A stretch of DNA of 64,000 nt, taken from assembly GCA_039680175.1 (NCBI GenBank), contig JBDKTO010000016.1, positions 23,244-87,243 of the forward strand. Reading direction: 5' to 3'. A program made the position numbers and the translations under genes. This stretch comes from Veillonellales bacterium (GTDB taxonomy: Bacteria; Bacillota; Negativicutes; JAAYSF01). How positions within the stretch are numbered: the first letter of the stretch is position 1; each line of letters starts with the position of its first letter. The notes beneath the pieces are model-generated. The model was not told where the DNA came from. It searched no databases and was given only the letters and a program-made list of their open reading frames with translations. Of this stretch, positions 1 to 9,153 are shown one piece after another.

Positions 1-1278
1 CAGCTTATTGCCAAGCTGCTGGGCGGACAGGTGGTTCATGCTGATTCCCGTGAATATGGGAACACTCATTTATATGTGGATGCGGCAGCCGGAGTATTTC
101 ATGAAATCACTGAGGAAACCCAGGTTTGGATGAGTCATGGTGATTATATTGAACAGCCGCCGCAAAAATTTTCAATAACGGCTCATACTAAAAGCAGTCC
201 GGTAGCAGCTATGGCCGACAGCAGCCGCCGAATTTTCGGCGTGCAGTTTCATCCGGAAGTAGTACATACACCGGAAGGCATGAAAATGCTGCGAAATTTT
301 CTTTTCGATATTTGCGGCTGCAAAGGCGATTGGGATATGGGGTCTTTTGTTGATCACGCTATTGAAAAAATTCGTGCTCAGGTTGGCAACAGAAAGGTTC
401 TGTGTGCCTTAAGCGGCGGAGTTGATTCGTCGGTAGCTGCCGTGCTGGTGCATCGCGCGGTTGGCGACCAGCTTACCTGTGTATTTGTAAACCACGGCTT
501 TTTGCGGCAAGGGGAACCGGAACAGGTAGTAAAGACCTTCCGGGACGGCTTTCACATGAATTTAGTCTATGCCAATGCGGCAGATCGGTTTTTGAGTCGC
601 ATGAGGGGTGTAACCGAGCCGGAGAAAAAGCGAAAAATTATTGGTGAAGAATTTATTCGTGTATTTGAAGCGGAAGCCGCTAAGCTTGGTGAAATGGATT
701 TTCTGGTACAAGGCACATTATATCCTGACGTGATTGAAAGTGGCACGGCAACGGCAGCGGTGATTAAAAGCCATCACAATGTTGGCGGCTTGCCGGAAGA
801 TATGAAATTTCAATTAGTAGAGCCATTGCGCGATTTGTTTAAGGATGAAGTAAGAGTCTTGGCCAGAGAACTGAATCTGCCGGAAGATATCGTCTGGCGT
901 CAGCCTTTTCCGGGACCGGGCTTGGCAATTCGTATTATTGGTGAAATCACCGAAGAACGGTTAGAAATTCTGCGGGAAGCAGATGCTATTGTTTATCAGG
1001 AAATTAAGAATGCCGGCCTTTACCGGAAAGTATGGCAGTCCTTTGCCGTTTTGCCGGCAATGAAGAGTGTTGGTGTTATGGGAGATGAACGAACTTACGC
1101 TTATTCGGTAGGCCTTCGCATTGTTTCCAGTGAAGATGGTATGACTGCCGATTGGGTGCGGTTGCCCTACGAGGTGCTTGATGTGATCTCCCGTCGTATT
1201 GTGAACGAGGTGAAGGGTGTGAACCGTGTTGTCTATGATATTACATCCAAACCGCCGTCGACAATTGAATGGGAATAA
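1..1278 (+). CDS. guaA: GMP synthase (glutamine-hydrolysing), 3' part
   Basis: Converts XMP to GMP using glutamine and ATP, the last step of guanine nucleotide synthesis. The gene is open from base 1 and its start lies outside the window, so about the first 100 residues, including the amidotransferase nucleophile cysteine, are missing. The visible part begins inside the class I glutamine amidotransferase domain, with the His/Glu motif QFHPEV at local residues 82-87. The ATP-pyrophosphatase domain follows, with the PP-loop SGGVDSS at 138-144 and the conserved C-terminal dimerisation region ending in STIEWE. It precedes an acyl-CoA ligase on the same strand, and a stem-loop with a U tract lies between them, so the two are probably not cotranscribed at full level. 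The identification is secure. Confidence 0.97.
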   Translation, partial: QLIAKLLGGQVVHADSREYGNTHLYVDAAAGVFHEITEETQVWMSHGDYIEQPPQKFSITAHTKSSPVAAMADSSRRIFGVQFHPEVVHTPEGMKMLRNFLFDICGCKGDWDMGSFVDHAIEKIRAQVGNRKVLCALSGGVDSSVAAVLVHRAVGDQLTCVFVNHGFLRQGEPEQVVKTFRDGFHMNLVYANAADRFLSRMRGVTEPEKKRKIIGEEFIRVFEAEAAKLGEMDFLVQGTLYPDVIESGTATAAVIKSHHNVGGLPEDMKFQLVEPLRDLFKDEVRVLARELNLPEDIVWRQPFPGPGLAIRIIGEITEERLEILREADAIVYQEIKNAGLYRKVWQSFAVLPAMKSVGVMGDERTYAYSVGLRIVSSEDGMTADWVRLPYEVLDVISRRIVNEVKGVNRVVYDITSKPPSTIEWE

Positions 1279-1295
1279 GTATAGCCATATAAGTA

Positions 1296-1363
1296 ATCCG
1301 TAGAGCCATGAGTCCGGCCCTTCTGCAAATTCGCAGGAGGGCTGCTGTGTGCGGATATTTTTT
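1296..1363 (+). terminator. stem-loop followed by a U tract after guaA
   Basis: A 10-bp stem (1317-1326 with 1333-1342, one G-U pair) is enclosed by a 5-bp outer pairing, ATCCG at 1296-1300 with CGGAT at 1353-1357. TTTTTT follows at 1358-1363. The two-tier shape is more elaborate than a plain terminator, but no known riboswitch consensus was recognised. It most likely ends guaA transcription. Confidence 0.5.
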
Positions 1364-1411
1364 GTCAAGATTTCTTCACCCAAAATATCGCCATATAAGA
1401 GGAGGCAATAT

Positions 1412-2881
1412 ATGTTAGTCCATCAGTTGATCTGCCAGGGAAAAGGGGAAGAGCCGGCACTTTTTGATAAACAGCAAACAGTTACTTATGGCCAATTGCA
1501 GCAGCAAGTGGAACGTTACCGGAGCTATTTTTATCAGCAGGGAATTCGGCCGGGTGAAAATGTAGGCATTGTTTCTAAAAATTCCGTTGAATTTGTTTAT
1601 AGTTATTTAGCCATTGTCAGTTTGGGTGCAGTGGTTGTTCCGCTTAACTTTCAGCTTGTTTCCCGGGAAATATCGTATATCGTACAAGACGCCAGGATGA
1701 GGCATATTGTAACCATGCAGCCTTTAAAATTAGATTCTGCGCGGTTTGGTTATACCCAGAAAGTACATCAATTGATTATTTCAAAATTTTCTGCCGAAAT
1801 AGATAAAATATGCTTTTCACCTGCACCTGTTGCCAGGGAGTTTGCCGGGGATACTGTTGCTGTGATCATTTATACTTCGGGTACTACCGGATATCCCAAA
1901 GGAGCTATGCTGACTCATGATAATCTGATTAGCGATGCCAGAGCCTTTTCTGAAGCCGTTCTGATAAAGGCGGAAGATAATGTTTTGTGCATATTGCCAA
2001 TGTTCCACTGTTTTGCCTGGACTTGCGCAGTATTGACCCCTTTGCTGAAAGGTGCGGCGATTACGATTGCCGATAATTTTTCGATTCGGGAGAACATCAG
2101 CTTGATTCGCAACAGCGGTCTGACGGTGGTATTTGGTATTCCCGCTTTGTATAAGTTATTCGCGACCTGGGGCACTCCGGAGGATTTTGCGAAGGTGAGG
2201 CTGTTTATTTCCGGCGGCTCTTCTTTGCCTCAGGAGATTTTACGGCAGTTTCAGGCTAAGACGGGAAAAGCGATAGTGGAAGGATACGGCCTTTCAGAGG
2301 CATCTCCTGTGGTAACGGTAAATCCGGTGGATAAAACAAAAACCGGTTCGGTAGGCAAAGCTTTGCCGGGAATCCGGGTTTGTATTATTGATGTGGATAA
2401 CGCTCAGGTCCTGCCCGAAGGCGAGATCGGTGAATTGCTGGTGCAGGGGCCGGTGGTGATGAAAGGATATTACAATTTACCGGCAGAATCGGCGCAGACG
2501 GTCCGGCAGGGCTGGCTGCACACCGGGGATCTGGCTTACCGGGATGAAGCAGGCTATATTTTTATTGTGGATCGCCTTAAAGATATGATTATTGCCGGCG
2601 GTGAAAACATTTATCCCCGGGAAATTGAAGAGTTGATATATACCTATCCTGGTGTGCTGGAAGCTGCAGTTATTGGGGTTCCCGATAAACTGCGCGGCGA
2701 CTATGCCCGGGCTTGCGTAGTGCCGGAAGAAGGACAAACCCTTGATACAAAGAAGCTGCGGAACTACTTGAAGGAAAATCTCGCTGCTTACAAAATTCCC
2801 AAAGAAATTGTGATCTGCAATTCTTTACCTAAGAATGCAACCGGAAAGATACTAAAAAGAGTTTTGCGGGAGCAGGCTTAG
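1412..2881 (+). CDS. long-chain-fatty-acid-CoA ligase / AMP-binding acyl-CoA synthetase
   Basis: ANL-superfamily adenylating enzyme of 489 residues that activates a carboxylic acid to an acyl-AMP and then an acyl-CoA. The signatures are in order: the phosphate-binding loop TSGTTGYPKGA near residues 154-164, YGLSEASP near 290, GWLHTGD near 367, the hinge region DRLKDMIIAGGENIYP, and the C-terminal catalytic lysine motif NATGKILKR near 474. The start at 1412 is chosen because AGAGGAGG lies just upstream, while the longer frame has no ribosome site. The best fit is a fatty acyl-CoA ligase of the FadD/LcfB type, but the substrate cannot be told from sequence. It stands alone, converging on the grd operon, with a shared terminator. 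Confidence 0.85.
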   Translation: MLVHQLICQGKGEEPALFDKQQTVTYGQLQQQVERYRSYFYQQGIRPGENVGIVSKNSVEFVYSYLAIVSLGAVVVPLNFQLVSREISYIVQDARMRHIVTMQPLKLDSARFGYTQKVHQLIISKFSAEIDKICFSPAPVAREFAGDTVAVIIYTSGTTGYPKGAMLTHDNLISDARAFSEAVLIKAEDNVLCILPMFHCFAWTCAVLTPLLKGAAITIADNFSIRENISLIRNSGLTVVFGIPALYKLFATWGTPEDFAKVRLFISGGSSLPQEILRQFQAKTGKAIVEGYGLSEASPVVTVNPVDKTKTGSVGKALPGIRVCIIDVDNAQVLPEGEIGELLVQGPVVMKGYYNLPAESAQTVRQGWLHTGDLAYRDEAGYIFIVDRLKDMIIAGGENIYPREIEELIYTYPGVLEAAVIGVPDKLRGDYARACVVPEEGQTLDTKKLRNYLKENLAAYKIPKEIVICNSLPKNATGKILKRVLREQA

Positions 2882-2911
2882 GCTTGCGGACAATAAGATC
2901 GGATTGAAAAC

Positions 2912-2943
2912 ACGGCCACAGTTTCTTTGGAAACTGTGGCCGT
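2912..2943. terminator. bidirectional terminator between acyl-CoA ligase and grdCD
   Basis: A perfect 14-bp stem (2912-2925 with 2930-2943) with a TTTG loop sits between two convergent genes. The minus side is followed by GTTTTC. It is likely to end both transcripts. Confidence 0.75.
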
Positions 2944-2949
2944 TAGTAC

Positions 2950-5508
2950 TTATTGCAGAAGATAGCGGTGTTCCTTCAATAGGCTGAGAGATGATTCTAA
3001 GTCCTCCGCTGCTACTAAGATCACGGGACCGGTGCAGCCCATTCCGGTTTCAGCGTAAAGAGTATGCTGCCATAGCAGGTTTTGAGCAGCCTCCAGTTCC
3101 AATACGTCAATGCCGGTAATTTGCTGACTTACCACTTTTTTCGGGAGAGGGGACGCTTGCTTGCTAGGTACAGCTGACCTTATCTGCGGCGCAAGCAAAT
3201 TAGCCAAGTCGGCTGTGTTGGCAGCAGCAAATTCCCGCTTGACCATTGTCAATAGCTTGCCCCGGGCAACTGCAGCCGCGTAGCAGATGGCTCCGGTGAT
3301 TACCGGCGCTCCGGATGACCGGGAAATAATATTGATGATCTTGTCAAAGTCTTCGCCTATCCCAGGACCATAGCCGTAGCCGAGGCATTCGTAATTGCCG
3401 CCGGTGGTAAAAGCGGAAAACATTTTTATCAGCAAATTGCCGGTCAGACTGTCAGTTACCATGATATCCGGGGTTCCGGCCAGGAGATCATTGCCACGCA
3501 TAATAATGCCGCCGTCGGCTCGCAGGCTTTCTGCCAATTCGATGATATAACCGTTGCTTTTCAGCTCCCGCAGGATTCGTTCCACCTGCCGGGAGCCGTC
3601 AACGTTTAAGATGCCTACTGTCGGGCTGCCGATACCGTAGGCTTTGGCAGCGGCAATGCCCAATAAGGCATTTTTCACCATGCCGGTAACCCGGTCGGTA
3701 GAGGAAGTGCCGGTAGTATTGGCGATAAACATTTTTTTACCGCAGCCGGGGGTGATGGCGAGCCCGACGGTGGAAGTGCCGATAGGGAAGTTGTAATGCA
3801 TAGTCACGGCGGCGGAAAGTTGACCCGATTCCAGTAATTCCTCCATTTTCGACTGGCCTGCTTCGACGGTGGAAACGATAATCTTGGTTAATTTTGTTTG
3901 GACATCAGGCGGGCCGATGACTATGACTTCAGCATCAGCTAGTTGCTGCTGTGCCGCTTCGGCTCCTTGTAATACTTCCTGTACGCCGTGTTCGCTGCCC
4001 AGCAGGGTGATTCCGACTTTGAGCCCGGAGCGTTTGCTGCAGGTTTCTAAGCTGGCTTGTTCATCTGCTATTCCGCTGTTTCTTTCAATAATCAGCGACA
4101 GCCCGTCAAAAAGATTGGTCATTCTACCCAGGAACAAACTGCCCTTGCCAATTAACATTGTACTGTCGACTTGGCCGGACAGCATTTTGTCCCGAATATA
4201 GCCTAGGACCGGAACGCCGGAGGGAATGTGCCCTTGGGTGGGGGCGAAACCGGGCAATCCATGTTTTTCAACGAATCGCATCAGTTCGGGACGCTGGATT
4301 TCACCGGCCATTACCGCCAGAGCGCCGATCATTTTATAGTTGGCTTCCGGTACGTTGCCGGCGCCGGCCGGTTCGGTCAGTTCGGGATTTTGCATTTCTA
4401 CCGAGTAGTAATTGATATCGGTAATTTTCCGCTTGAGGCGGCCTAGCGGCTCGCTGACTAAAGCCTTCATTACCTGCTGGGGGGAAGCGCCGGAACCGAT
4501 GTTGTGTTTGCCGATGACATCCAGGCGGATGACTGGGTTTATACCATCGTTTTTTGAAATCAAAAGGGCAAAGGTGCCAAGAACGTCTTCTAATGCCGGC
4601 ATGCCTTTTGCCACATGATCTTTACCGTTCATTCCCAATTTGGCAGCCGATCCACCGCCTACTACTGCAACATTTTGGAACACCCCGACTTTAACCAGGG
4701 AAGCGGCTTGCAGCAGGGCGTGGGTGGGGCCGGCGCAGAATCCCCGGACATCACAGCCGCTGGCGCTGGTAAGCCCGGCCATTTCCCCCAGGGCTTTGGC
4801 AAAATTACCGCCGCCGCGCTGATTCATATCGCCGCAGGCTTCTTCGGAGCATTCGATGATATAATCGATTTCGGCGGGGTTGATACCGCTGTTGTGCAAA
4901 AGATGCAGCAGTACTAAGATGCCGGAAGCCTTGACAACCAGATTTTCCAGCATAACGTGGGCGGATAAGTTGTTGTCGATTTCATGGGCTTGCCGAACGC
5001 ACCCCACAAGCCGTTCACCAAGATACAAACCTTCTGCGGTATGAGCTGCTACCAGTTTTTCGATATCCGCCAGGGGTTTGCCGGCGGCAATTCGGGCTGC
5101 ATTCTTTTCGTCGATTAATTTATGAGCTGCTAATTTTGTTTTTACATTGTCTAAAAAAGTTTCTTCTAAAACAACCAAATCAAAAGAATCGGCGATTTTC
5201 AGCATGCCGTAAAATTCTTCTTCCGGCATAATTTCACCAAAAGGCCCCCAACGGCAGTGATGGTCGCTTTGACGATTGTACCAGGGGCGGGAAATTGCCC
5301 GTAATTGATCCAAAGCTATGTTGCCGATATAGGCCTGGTTCGGCAGGTAGCGTAAGCAGTCTTCGTATGTGCGCAAGTGCTGTTTGAGGTTTTTCAGGTA
5401 GTCGGAATCAGGGTTTTTCAGTCGCTCGGCAGCTTGGGTAGCACCGGCGTGATACAAAATATCAGGAGCGTGGATCAGTGAGTAACTAACGCCGCGAATA
5501 ACAGGCAT
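2950..5508 (-). CDS. grdCD: glycine reductase component C, fused GrdC-GrdD
   Basis: Component C receives the carboxymethyl-selenoether from GrdA as an acetyl thioester and releases acetyl phosphate for ATP synthesis. One 852-residue frame covers what is normally two proteins. Residues 1 to about 490 match GrdC, a FabH-like subunit, with the cysteine segment CDVRGFCAGPTHAL near 255-268. From about 497 the sequence matches GrdD, a PlsX-like subunit, with GSEHGVQEVL near its start and IANTTGTSSTDR and YGPGIGEDF further on. The usual GrdD N-terminal stretch is largely missing at the junction. The start at 5508 is chosen because GGAGG sits 7 bases upstream, while the ATG at 5514 touches the ribosome site. 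It is the last gene of the grd operon, after an intercistronic hairpin. No stop or frame break separates the halves, so this is a true fusion unless the read is wrong. Confidence 0.92.
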   Translation of the reverse strand: MPVIRGVSYSLIHAPDILYHAGATQAAERLKNPDSDYLKNLKQHLRTYEDCLRYLPNQAYIGNIALDQLRAISRPWYNRQSDHHCRWGPFGEIMPEEEFYGMLKIADSFDLVVLEETFLDNVKTKLAAHKLIDEKNAARIAAGKPLADIEKLVAAHTAEGLYLGERLVGCVRQAHEIDNNLSAHVMLENLVVKASGILVLLHLLHNSGINPAEIDYIIECSEEACGDMNQRGGGNFAKALGEMAGLTSASGCDVRGFCAGPTHALLQAASLVKVGVFQNVAVVGGGSAAKLGMNGKDHVAKGMPALEDVLGTFALLISKNDGINPVIRLDVIGKHNIGSGASPQQVMKALVSEPLGRLKRKITDINYYSVEMQNPELTEPAGAGNVPEANYKMIGALAVMAGEIQRPELMRFVEKHGLPGFAPTQGHIPSGVPVLGYIRDKMLSGQVDSTMLIGKGSLFLGRMTNLFDGLSLIIERNSGIADEQASLETCSKRSGLKVGITLLGSEHGVQEVLQGAEAAQQQLADAEVIVIGPPDVQTKLTKIIVSTVEAGQSKMEELLESGQLSAAVTMHYNFPIGTSTVGLAITPGCGKKMFIANTTGTSSTDRVTGMVKNALLGIAAAKAYGIGSPTVGILNVDGSRQVERILRELKSNGYIIELAESLRADGGIIMRGNDLLAGTPDIMVTDSLTGNLLIKMFSAFTTGGNYECLGYGYGPGIGEDFDKIINIISRSSGAPVITGAICYAAAVARGKLLTMVKREFAAANTADLANLLAPQIRSAVPSKQASPLPKKVVSQQITGIDVLELEAAQNLLWQHTLYAETGMGCTGPVILVAAEDLESSLSLLKEHRYLLQ

Positions 5509-5550
5509 GTTCATACCTCCCTCTGTAGAGTTTTTGCTTTTTAGAAAACA

Positions 5551-5611
5551 AGATTGCCCCGTTGCCGCTGTGAAATTTTATATCACAGCGGCGAATGTTA
5601 CGAAGCAATCT
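5551..5611 (-). terminator. strong intercistronic hairpin between grdB and grdCD
   Basis: An inner perfect 10-bp stem (5564-5573 with 5583-5592) and an outer 7-bp stem (5551-5557 with 5605-5611) are separated by an internal loop. On the minus strand the outer stem is followed by TTGTTTTCT. It could partly terminate after grdB, or protect a processed grdB or grdCD mRNA end. Confidence 0.5.
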
Positions 5612-5630
5612 GATCTGTTATGGGGTATTC

Positions 5631-6938
5631 TTATTCAAAAACCGTCTGTTCGTCAATTTCGGTTGACAGGGCTTTTAATGCTTTTGCTACTAAGTTATGT
5701 CTTATGACTTTTTCACCTTCCGCAGTGAGAGCCGGATTGCCCAGGGGATGAGGAATGGCGACGGTAGGCACAATGCGGTTGGCGCCAACTGTTTTGCTGA
5801 TTGGCACAATGGTGCACATATGAACTACCGGCAGACCGGCTCGCTCAATTTCTTTTACAATCGCTGCGCCGCAGCGAGTACAGGTCCCTCAGGTTGATGT
5901 CAGGATGACGGCATCCACACCATCATTCCTGAGCTCGGCTGCGATGGCCTTGCCAAAACGGGAAGCATTAGCTACCGATGTGCCATTACCTACTGTGGCA
6001 TAATAGAAATCATGAAGCTTGCCGATTATGCCTTGCTGTTCCATCTCTCGCAATACATCAATCGGCAGCACCCGATCGGCATCCTGGTTGGCATATACCG
6101 GGTCATAGCCGCCATGAGCCGTCTGGAATGTTTCCGGGGTTAGGTCGGAAACGCCGGCAATCGAATATTTGCCGAATTTTGAGGCGGAGGATGACTCGAT
6201 GCGGTCAGGATTTCCTTTAGGAACGATGCCGCCGGAAGTAACTAAGGCAATGGTTGCTTTGGTTATATCTTTAATCGCAGGATTTGGCGAAACACGATCA
6301 AAAGCCGGCATGGGCAGTTCAGTGACAAATTCCCCTCCGGTTAGTTTGTTTACCAGCATGTCGACCGCCCGTTTGGCGCCGGTATCACTGGCGAAGAAGT
6401 TTTTCCGAATGCCGCGGGCAATATAGCCTTCTTTTTCCGGAGTACCAATTGATTGTTTGTCGGCAAGCTTTAAGGCGAGGGCTGCCATTTTTGGAACGGC
6501 TTTACGCATGCCAATGGCGGAGTTGGCTGTTTCGATAATATAAATCGACTTTTTATACAGATCAGCTCCGGGATTTTCCGGATACATTCCGCTGACAGCC
6601 GGCAGGCCCAATTGTTGCTGCACCGCATCGGCAACAGCGCCGCAGGCGGTGCCATAACGACCGGCATTAAATGCCGGCCCGGTAATGACCAGATCAGGCT
6701 GATATTCTTTAATGAAGCTTAGTACTTGACACAAAGCTGCATCTATATTTTCAGCGAAGAAACTATCCCCGCAAATCACCGTGCCGACGACTTCAGCCTG
6801 CCCATTGAAGGCTGCGTTGAGCGCCAGTCCGGGACCAACCGGGCCGTCTTTCTTCATTGGGGCGACAGTTGCTTTTTCTTCGCCGCCTATCTGACCGAAG
6901 AATTGGTTCAGATAGTGAACGACTTTCAGTTTGGCCAC
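5631..6938 (-). CDS. grdB: glycine reductase component B, selenoprotein subunit GrdB (UGA = Sec350)
   Basis: GrdB is the substrate-specific selenoprotein of component B. Together with the pyruvoyl subunit from GrdE it binds glycine and passes the carboxymethyl group to GrdA. The frame is interrupted by one TGA at 5889-5891 (codon 350) in the context ILTST-U-GTCTRCGA, which is the family's known Sec position. Read through, the protein has 435 residues, the normal length. The start is GTG at 6938 with AAGGGGG upstream. A 7-bp hairpin with a GGC loop begins 11 bases after the UGA and is a good SECIS candidate. An annotation that stops at the TGA would wrongly give a 349-residue protein and a 62-residue orphan. 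Confidence 0.95.
5861..5877 (-). promoter_or_regulatory. candidate SECIS element in grdB
   Basis: A perfect 7-bp stem with a 3-base GGC loop starts exactly 11 bases downstream of the Sec UGA. That spacing and a G-rich apical loop are what the bacterial SelB-binding hairpin needs. Only the fold is seen. SelB binding is inferred. Confidence 0.6.
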
Positions 6939-6962
6939 AGTATTACCCCCTTTTTGGCAGAA

Positions 6963-7433
6963 TTAAAATTTGCTACCTTCTTGACGCATTTTGGAAACTT
7001 CGGCGGCAAGACCATCTACGTCCACCACCATTTCCATCATCGCTGCCTGTTCTTCGTACACGGCAGGAGCAATTTCCGCTTTGATTTCAGGTTCAAGAAT
7101 ATGATAAACACTGAGTCCCAACGGGACTCCGGCCAGAGCACCTGCATAAGTAGGATCGCCCAGCGTAACCGTTTCGGCGGTAATGGATGCACTGTCGGGT
7201 TCAGCAGTCCCCAGCAGTACAACGATATTTTCTCCGCCGATTTCCTCGGTTAACTCTTTAACGCGAGCTTGGTTTTGCAGGTCCATCGAGCCGGCGGCAG
7301 TTCAGACAAAACATTCGGTAGTGGCAAAGATAATTTCTGCGCCGGCGCTGATAGCACATTCAACAATTGCGGGACCGGGAACACCGTCACGGTCGCCGAT
7401 AATGATAATTTTTTTACCAGCTAAAATTGCCAT
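6963..7433 (-). CDS. grdA: glycine reductase component A, selenoprotein GrdA (UGA = Sec44)
   Basis: Small selenoprotein that carries the carboxymethyl group from component B to component C and is re-reduced by thioredoxin. The start ATG at 7433 opens [17 protein letters not shown], the family N-terminus. An in-frame TGA at 7302-7304 falls at codon 44 in the context [16 protein letters not shown], the family's redox motif, in which Sec replaces the second cysteine of a CxxC-like pair. With readthrough the protein has 156 residues, matching the usual size of about 158. It lies between grdE and grdB with gaps of 42 and 24 bases. The SECIS after this UGA could not be resolved by eye. The selenium insertion genes are not in this window. 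Confidence 0.96.
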
Positions 7434-7475
7434 GACTTTTCCTCCTTGATTTGATTTAATTGGACTTACTTGTGG

Positions 7476-8762
7476 TTAGAATCCGTTAACACCCAATTTA
7501 GTAAAGCCAACTTCACTGGTTGCTCCGGTTAGAGCTTGGATTTCCACTTCAATACTTCCGTCACTTCGCAATGATCCGGAAAATCCACCGGCGATAGTAT
7601 CGGCTACTTCTTGATGGCCGATAACGGTAGCTAGTTTAGGCAAAACAATCGTTTCATTGGCGTTGCCGCCGGTTACGACCGCGGTCGCTTCCGGAGTGGT
7701 GTCGGCCAGTGACTGGGAACTACCGTCCCGACCGGCGTATTCATCGGTAATCAGAACGGTCTTGATCCCTTTTTGTTCTAATTTCCGGCAGTTCATAACC
7801 AGATCGGCGTCCGGGTTGCCGAACCCTTCCTCAGTGATGATAGCGGCATCAATACCGATCATTTCGGCAAGCTTCGCCGTATAGTTGGAAGAACGTTCTT
7901 TGTCGGCCAAGGTGACATTTTCGTTGGTGATGATAGTGGCAATAAAGTTGTAATCCTGGCCATGACGGCGGAATAGCTCGCGGATTACCGGATTGTTCTG
8001 GTGAACATAGGTGGGATTTTTATCGCAGGCTGATACGCAGTTGCCGCTGACAATGGCTCCGTCCATAACTTCGGTAGGAGAGATGAAAGTGGGAAGTATC
8101 CGTTTGGCATCTACTCCGTAGACATAGGTGTCATGGAGCAAGCCCTGAGTTTGCAGCATATATACATAGGCTACTTTCGGCAGGCCGGGATACTTCCGCA
8201 GTGCTTCGGCAATGCTGGGGACATCATAAACTTCTTCTTCGTCGGCAGAAATATTCCGTCCGGCTTCGCCTAAGTAGGCGGCTGCTTTAAAGCCGGCGAT
8301 TCGCAGAATGCTTTCGTGTTCGTGCTGGGATAAACCAGGTACGGGCTCCGCCTTTATGACAACATTATAGGTCTGTGAAAATGGGGTATACTCGGCGCCA
8401 GGACCGGTCATGTCGATGATTCCTTCCTGGAATCCGACGATTTTACCGGTGGTCACTACGGCTGCACCTTTTAGTACATGGGTACGGCCGCTGCCGACCA
8501 TATCCACTTTTCCGAGAAATCCAGGGAACACATTGCCGGGACCTTCCACTTTTACCCTGGGCTCAATGACGTCTTTCACCGGAATAATGCGGGTACTATC
8601 GCCGGGTTTGGCCAGGAAGATATCAACATTGGTAATTCGGCTGTCTTCTTTGATAAGTGATGCCAACTCTTCCTGGTTGACCATGAGGATTCCGTTGTCC
8701 ACTTTTGTGACTGGGGCAAATTCCACGTCTTTGATGTTAATTTTACCAAGCACAAGACGCAT
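7476..8762 (-). CDS. grdE: glycine reductase component B, GrdE proprotein (pyruvoyl)
   Basis: GrdE is made as a 428-residue proprotein that is cleaved into two subunits. The new N-terminal cysteine becomes a pyruvoyl group that forms a Schiff base with glycine. The expected processing cysteine is Cys242 in SGNCVSACDKNPT, at plus-strand bases 8037-8039. The N-terminus (MRLVLGKINIKDV) and the C-terminal GATSEVGFTKLG segment fit the glycine-specific GrdE rather than the sarcosine or betaine paralogues, though that distinction is an inference by eye. The ribosome site GAGGG precedes the ATG. It is placed 13 bases after trxA and before grdA in the operon. Confidence 0.93.
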   Translation of the reverse strand: MRLVLGKINIKDVEFAPVTKVDNGILMVNQEELASLIKEDSRITNVDIFLAKPGDSTRIIPVKDVIEPRVKVEGPGNVFPGFLGKVDMVGSGRTHVLKGAAVVTTGKIVGFQEGIIDMTGPGAEYTPFSQTYNVVIKAEPVPGLSQHEHESILRIAGFKAAAYLGEAGRNISADEEEVYDVPSIAEALRKYPGLPKVAYVYMLQTQGLLHDTYVYGVDAKRILPTFISPTEVMDGAIVSGNCVSACDKNPTYVHQNNPVIRELFRRHGQDYNFIATIITNENVTLADKERSSNYTAKLAEMIGIDAAIITEEGFGNPDADLVMNCRKLEQKGIKTVLITDEYAGRDGSSQSLADTTPEATAVVTGGNANETIVLPKLATVIGHQEVADTIAGGFSGSLRSDGSIEVEIQALTGATSEVGFTKLGVNGF

Positions 8763-8774
8763 GTTATCCCTCCT

Positions 8775-9116
8775 TTACAATTGGGGTTCGCCAAGAAGCA
8801 GTTGAATTTTTTCTTCAATTTCTTCTTGACCAAAGGACCCTTGCAGTTCGCTGACAAGCTTGCCGTTTTTGTAGAATTGGAAGGTTGGCAGACTCATGAC
8901 TCTGAGTTGAATTACCAAACGACGATTTTCTGCCGTATTCACCTTGCAGAATTTGACCTTGCCATCATAAGTTTCCGCCAACTCTTCCACTGTGGGCATA
9001 AGTCCCATGCAGGGTACGCAGCGGGGACCCCAAAAATCGACGAGTACCGGTTGCTTGCTTTGTTTTACTTCTTCGTCAAAGTTTTCCTTGGTAATAGCGA
9101 TTAGGTTATTAGACAT
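8775..9116 (-). CDS. trxA: thioredoxin of the glycine reductase operon
   Basis: Single-domain thioredoxin of 113 residues that passes electrons from the neighbouring TrxB to the oxidised selenoprotein GrdA. The active site reads GPRCVPCM with cysteines at 33 and 36, in place of the common WCGPC. CVPC variants are known from thioredoxins of glycine-reducing anaerobes, so this fits a dedicated partner. The conserved cis-proline segment MSLPTFQFYKNG follows. A strong AGGAGG precedes the ATG. It sits between trxB and grdE with gaps of 37 and 12 bases, consistent with one polycistronic message. Confidence 0.93.
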   Translation of the reverse strand: MSNNLIAITKENFDEEVKQSKQPVLVDFWGPRCVPCMGLMPTVEELAETYDGKVKFCKVNTAENRRLVIQLRVMSLPTFQFYKNGKLVSELQGSFGQEEIEEKIQLLLGEPQL

Positions 9117-9153
9117 ATTTTCACCTCCTTTTTACCTGCTTGGCAGGACATTT

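Noticed and set aside
5631..6938. grdB as a frameshifted or broken gene because of the internal TGA
   Set aside because: The TGA lies at the known selenocysteine codon with the family's exact flanking residues, and the frame is otherwise intact.
6963..7433. grdA as a shorter protein starting after the TGA (MDLQNQ at about 7286)
   Set aside because: The upstream 43 codons match the GrdA N-terminus and the TGA is the conserved Sec44. An internal start would lose the active site.
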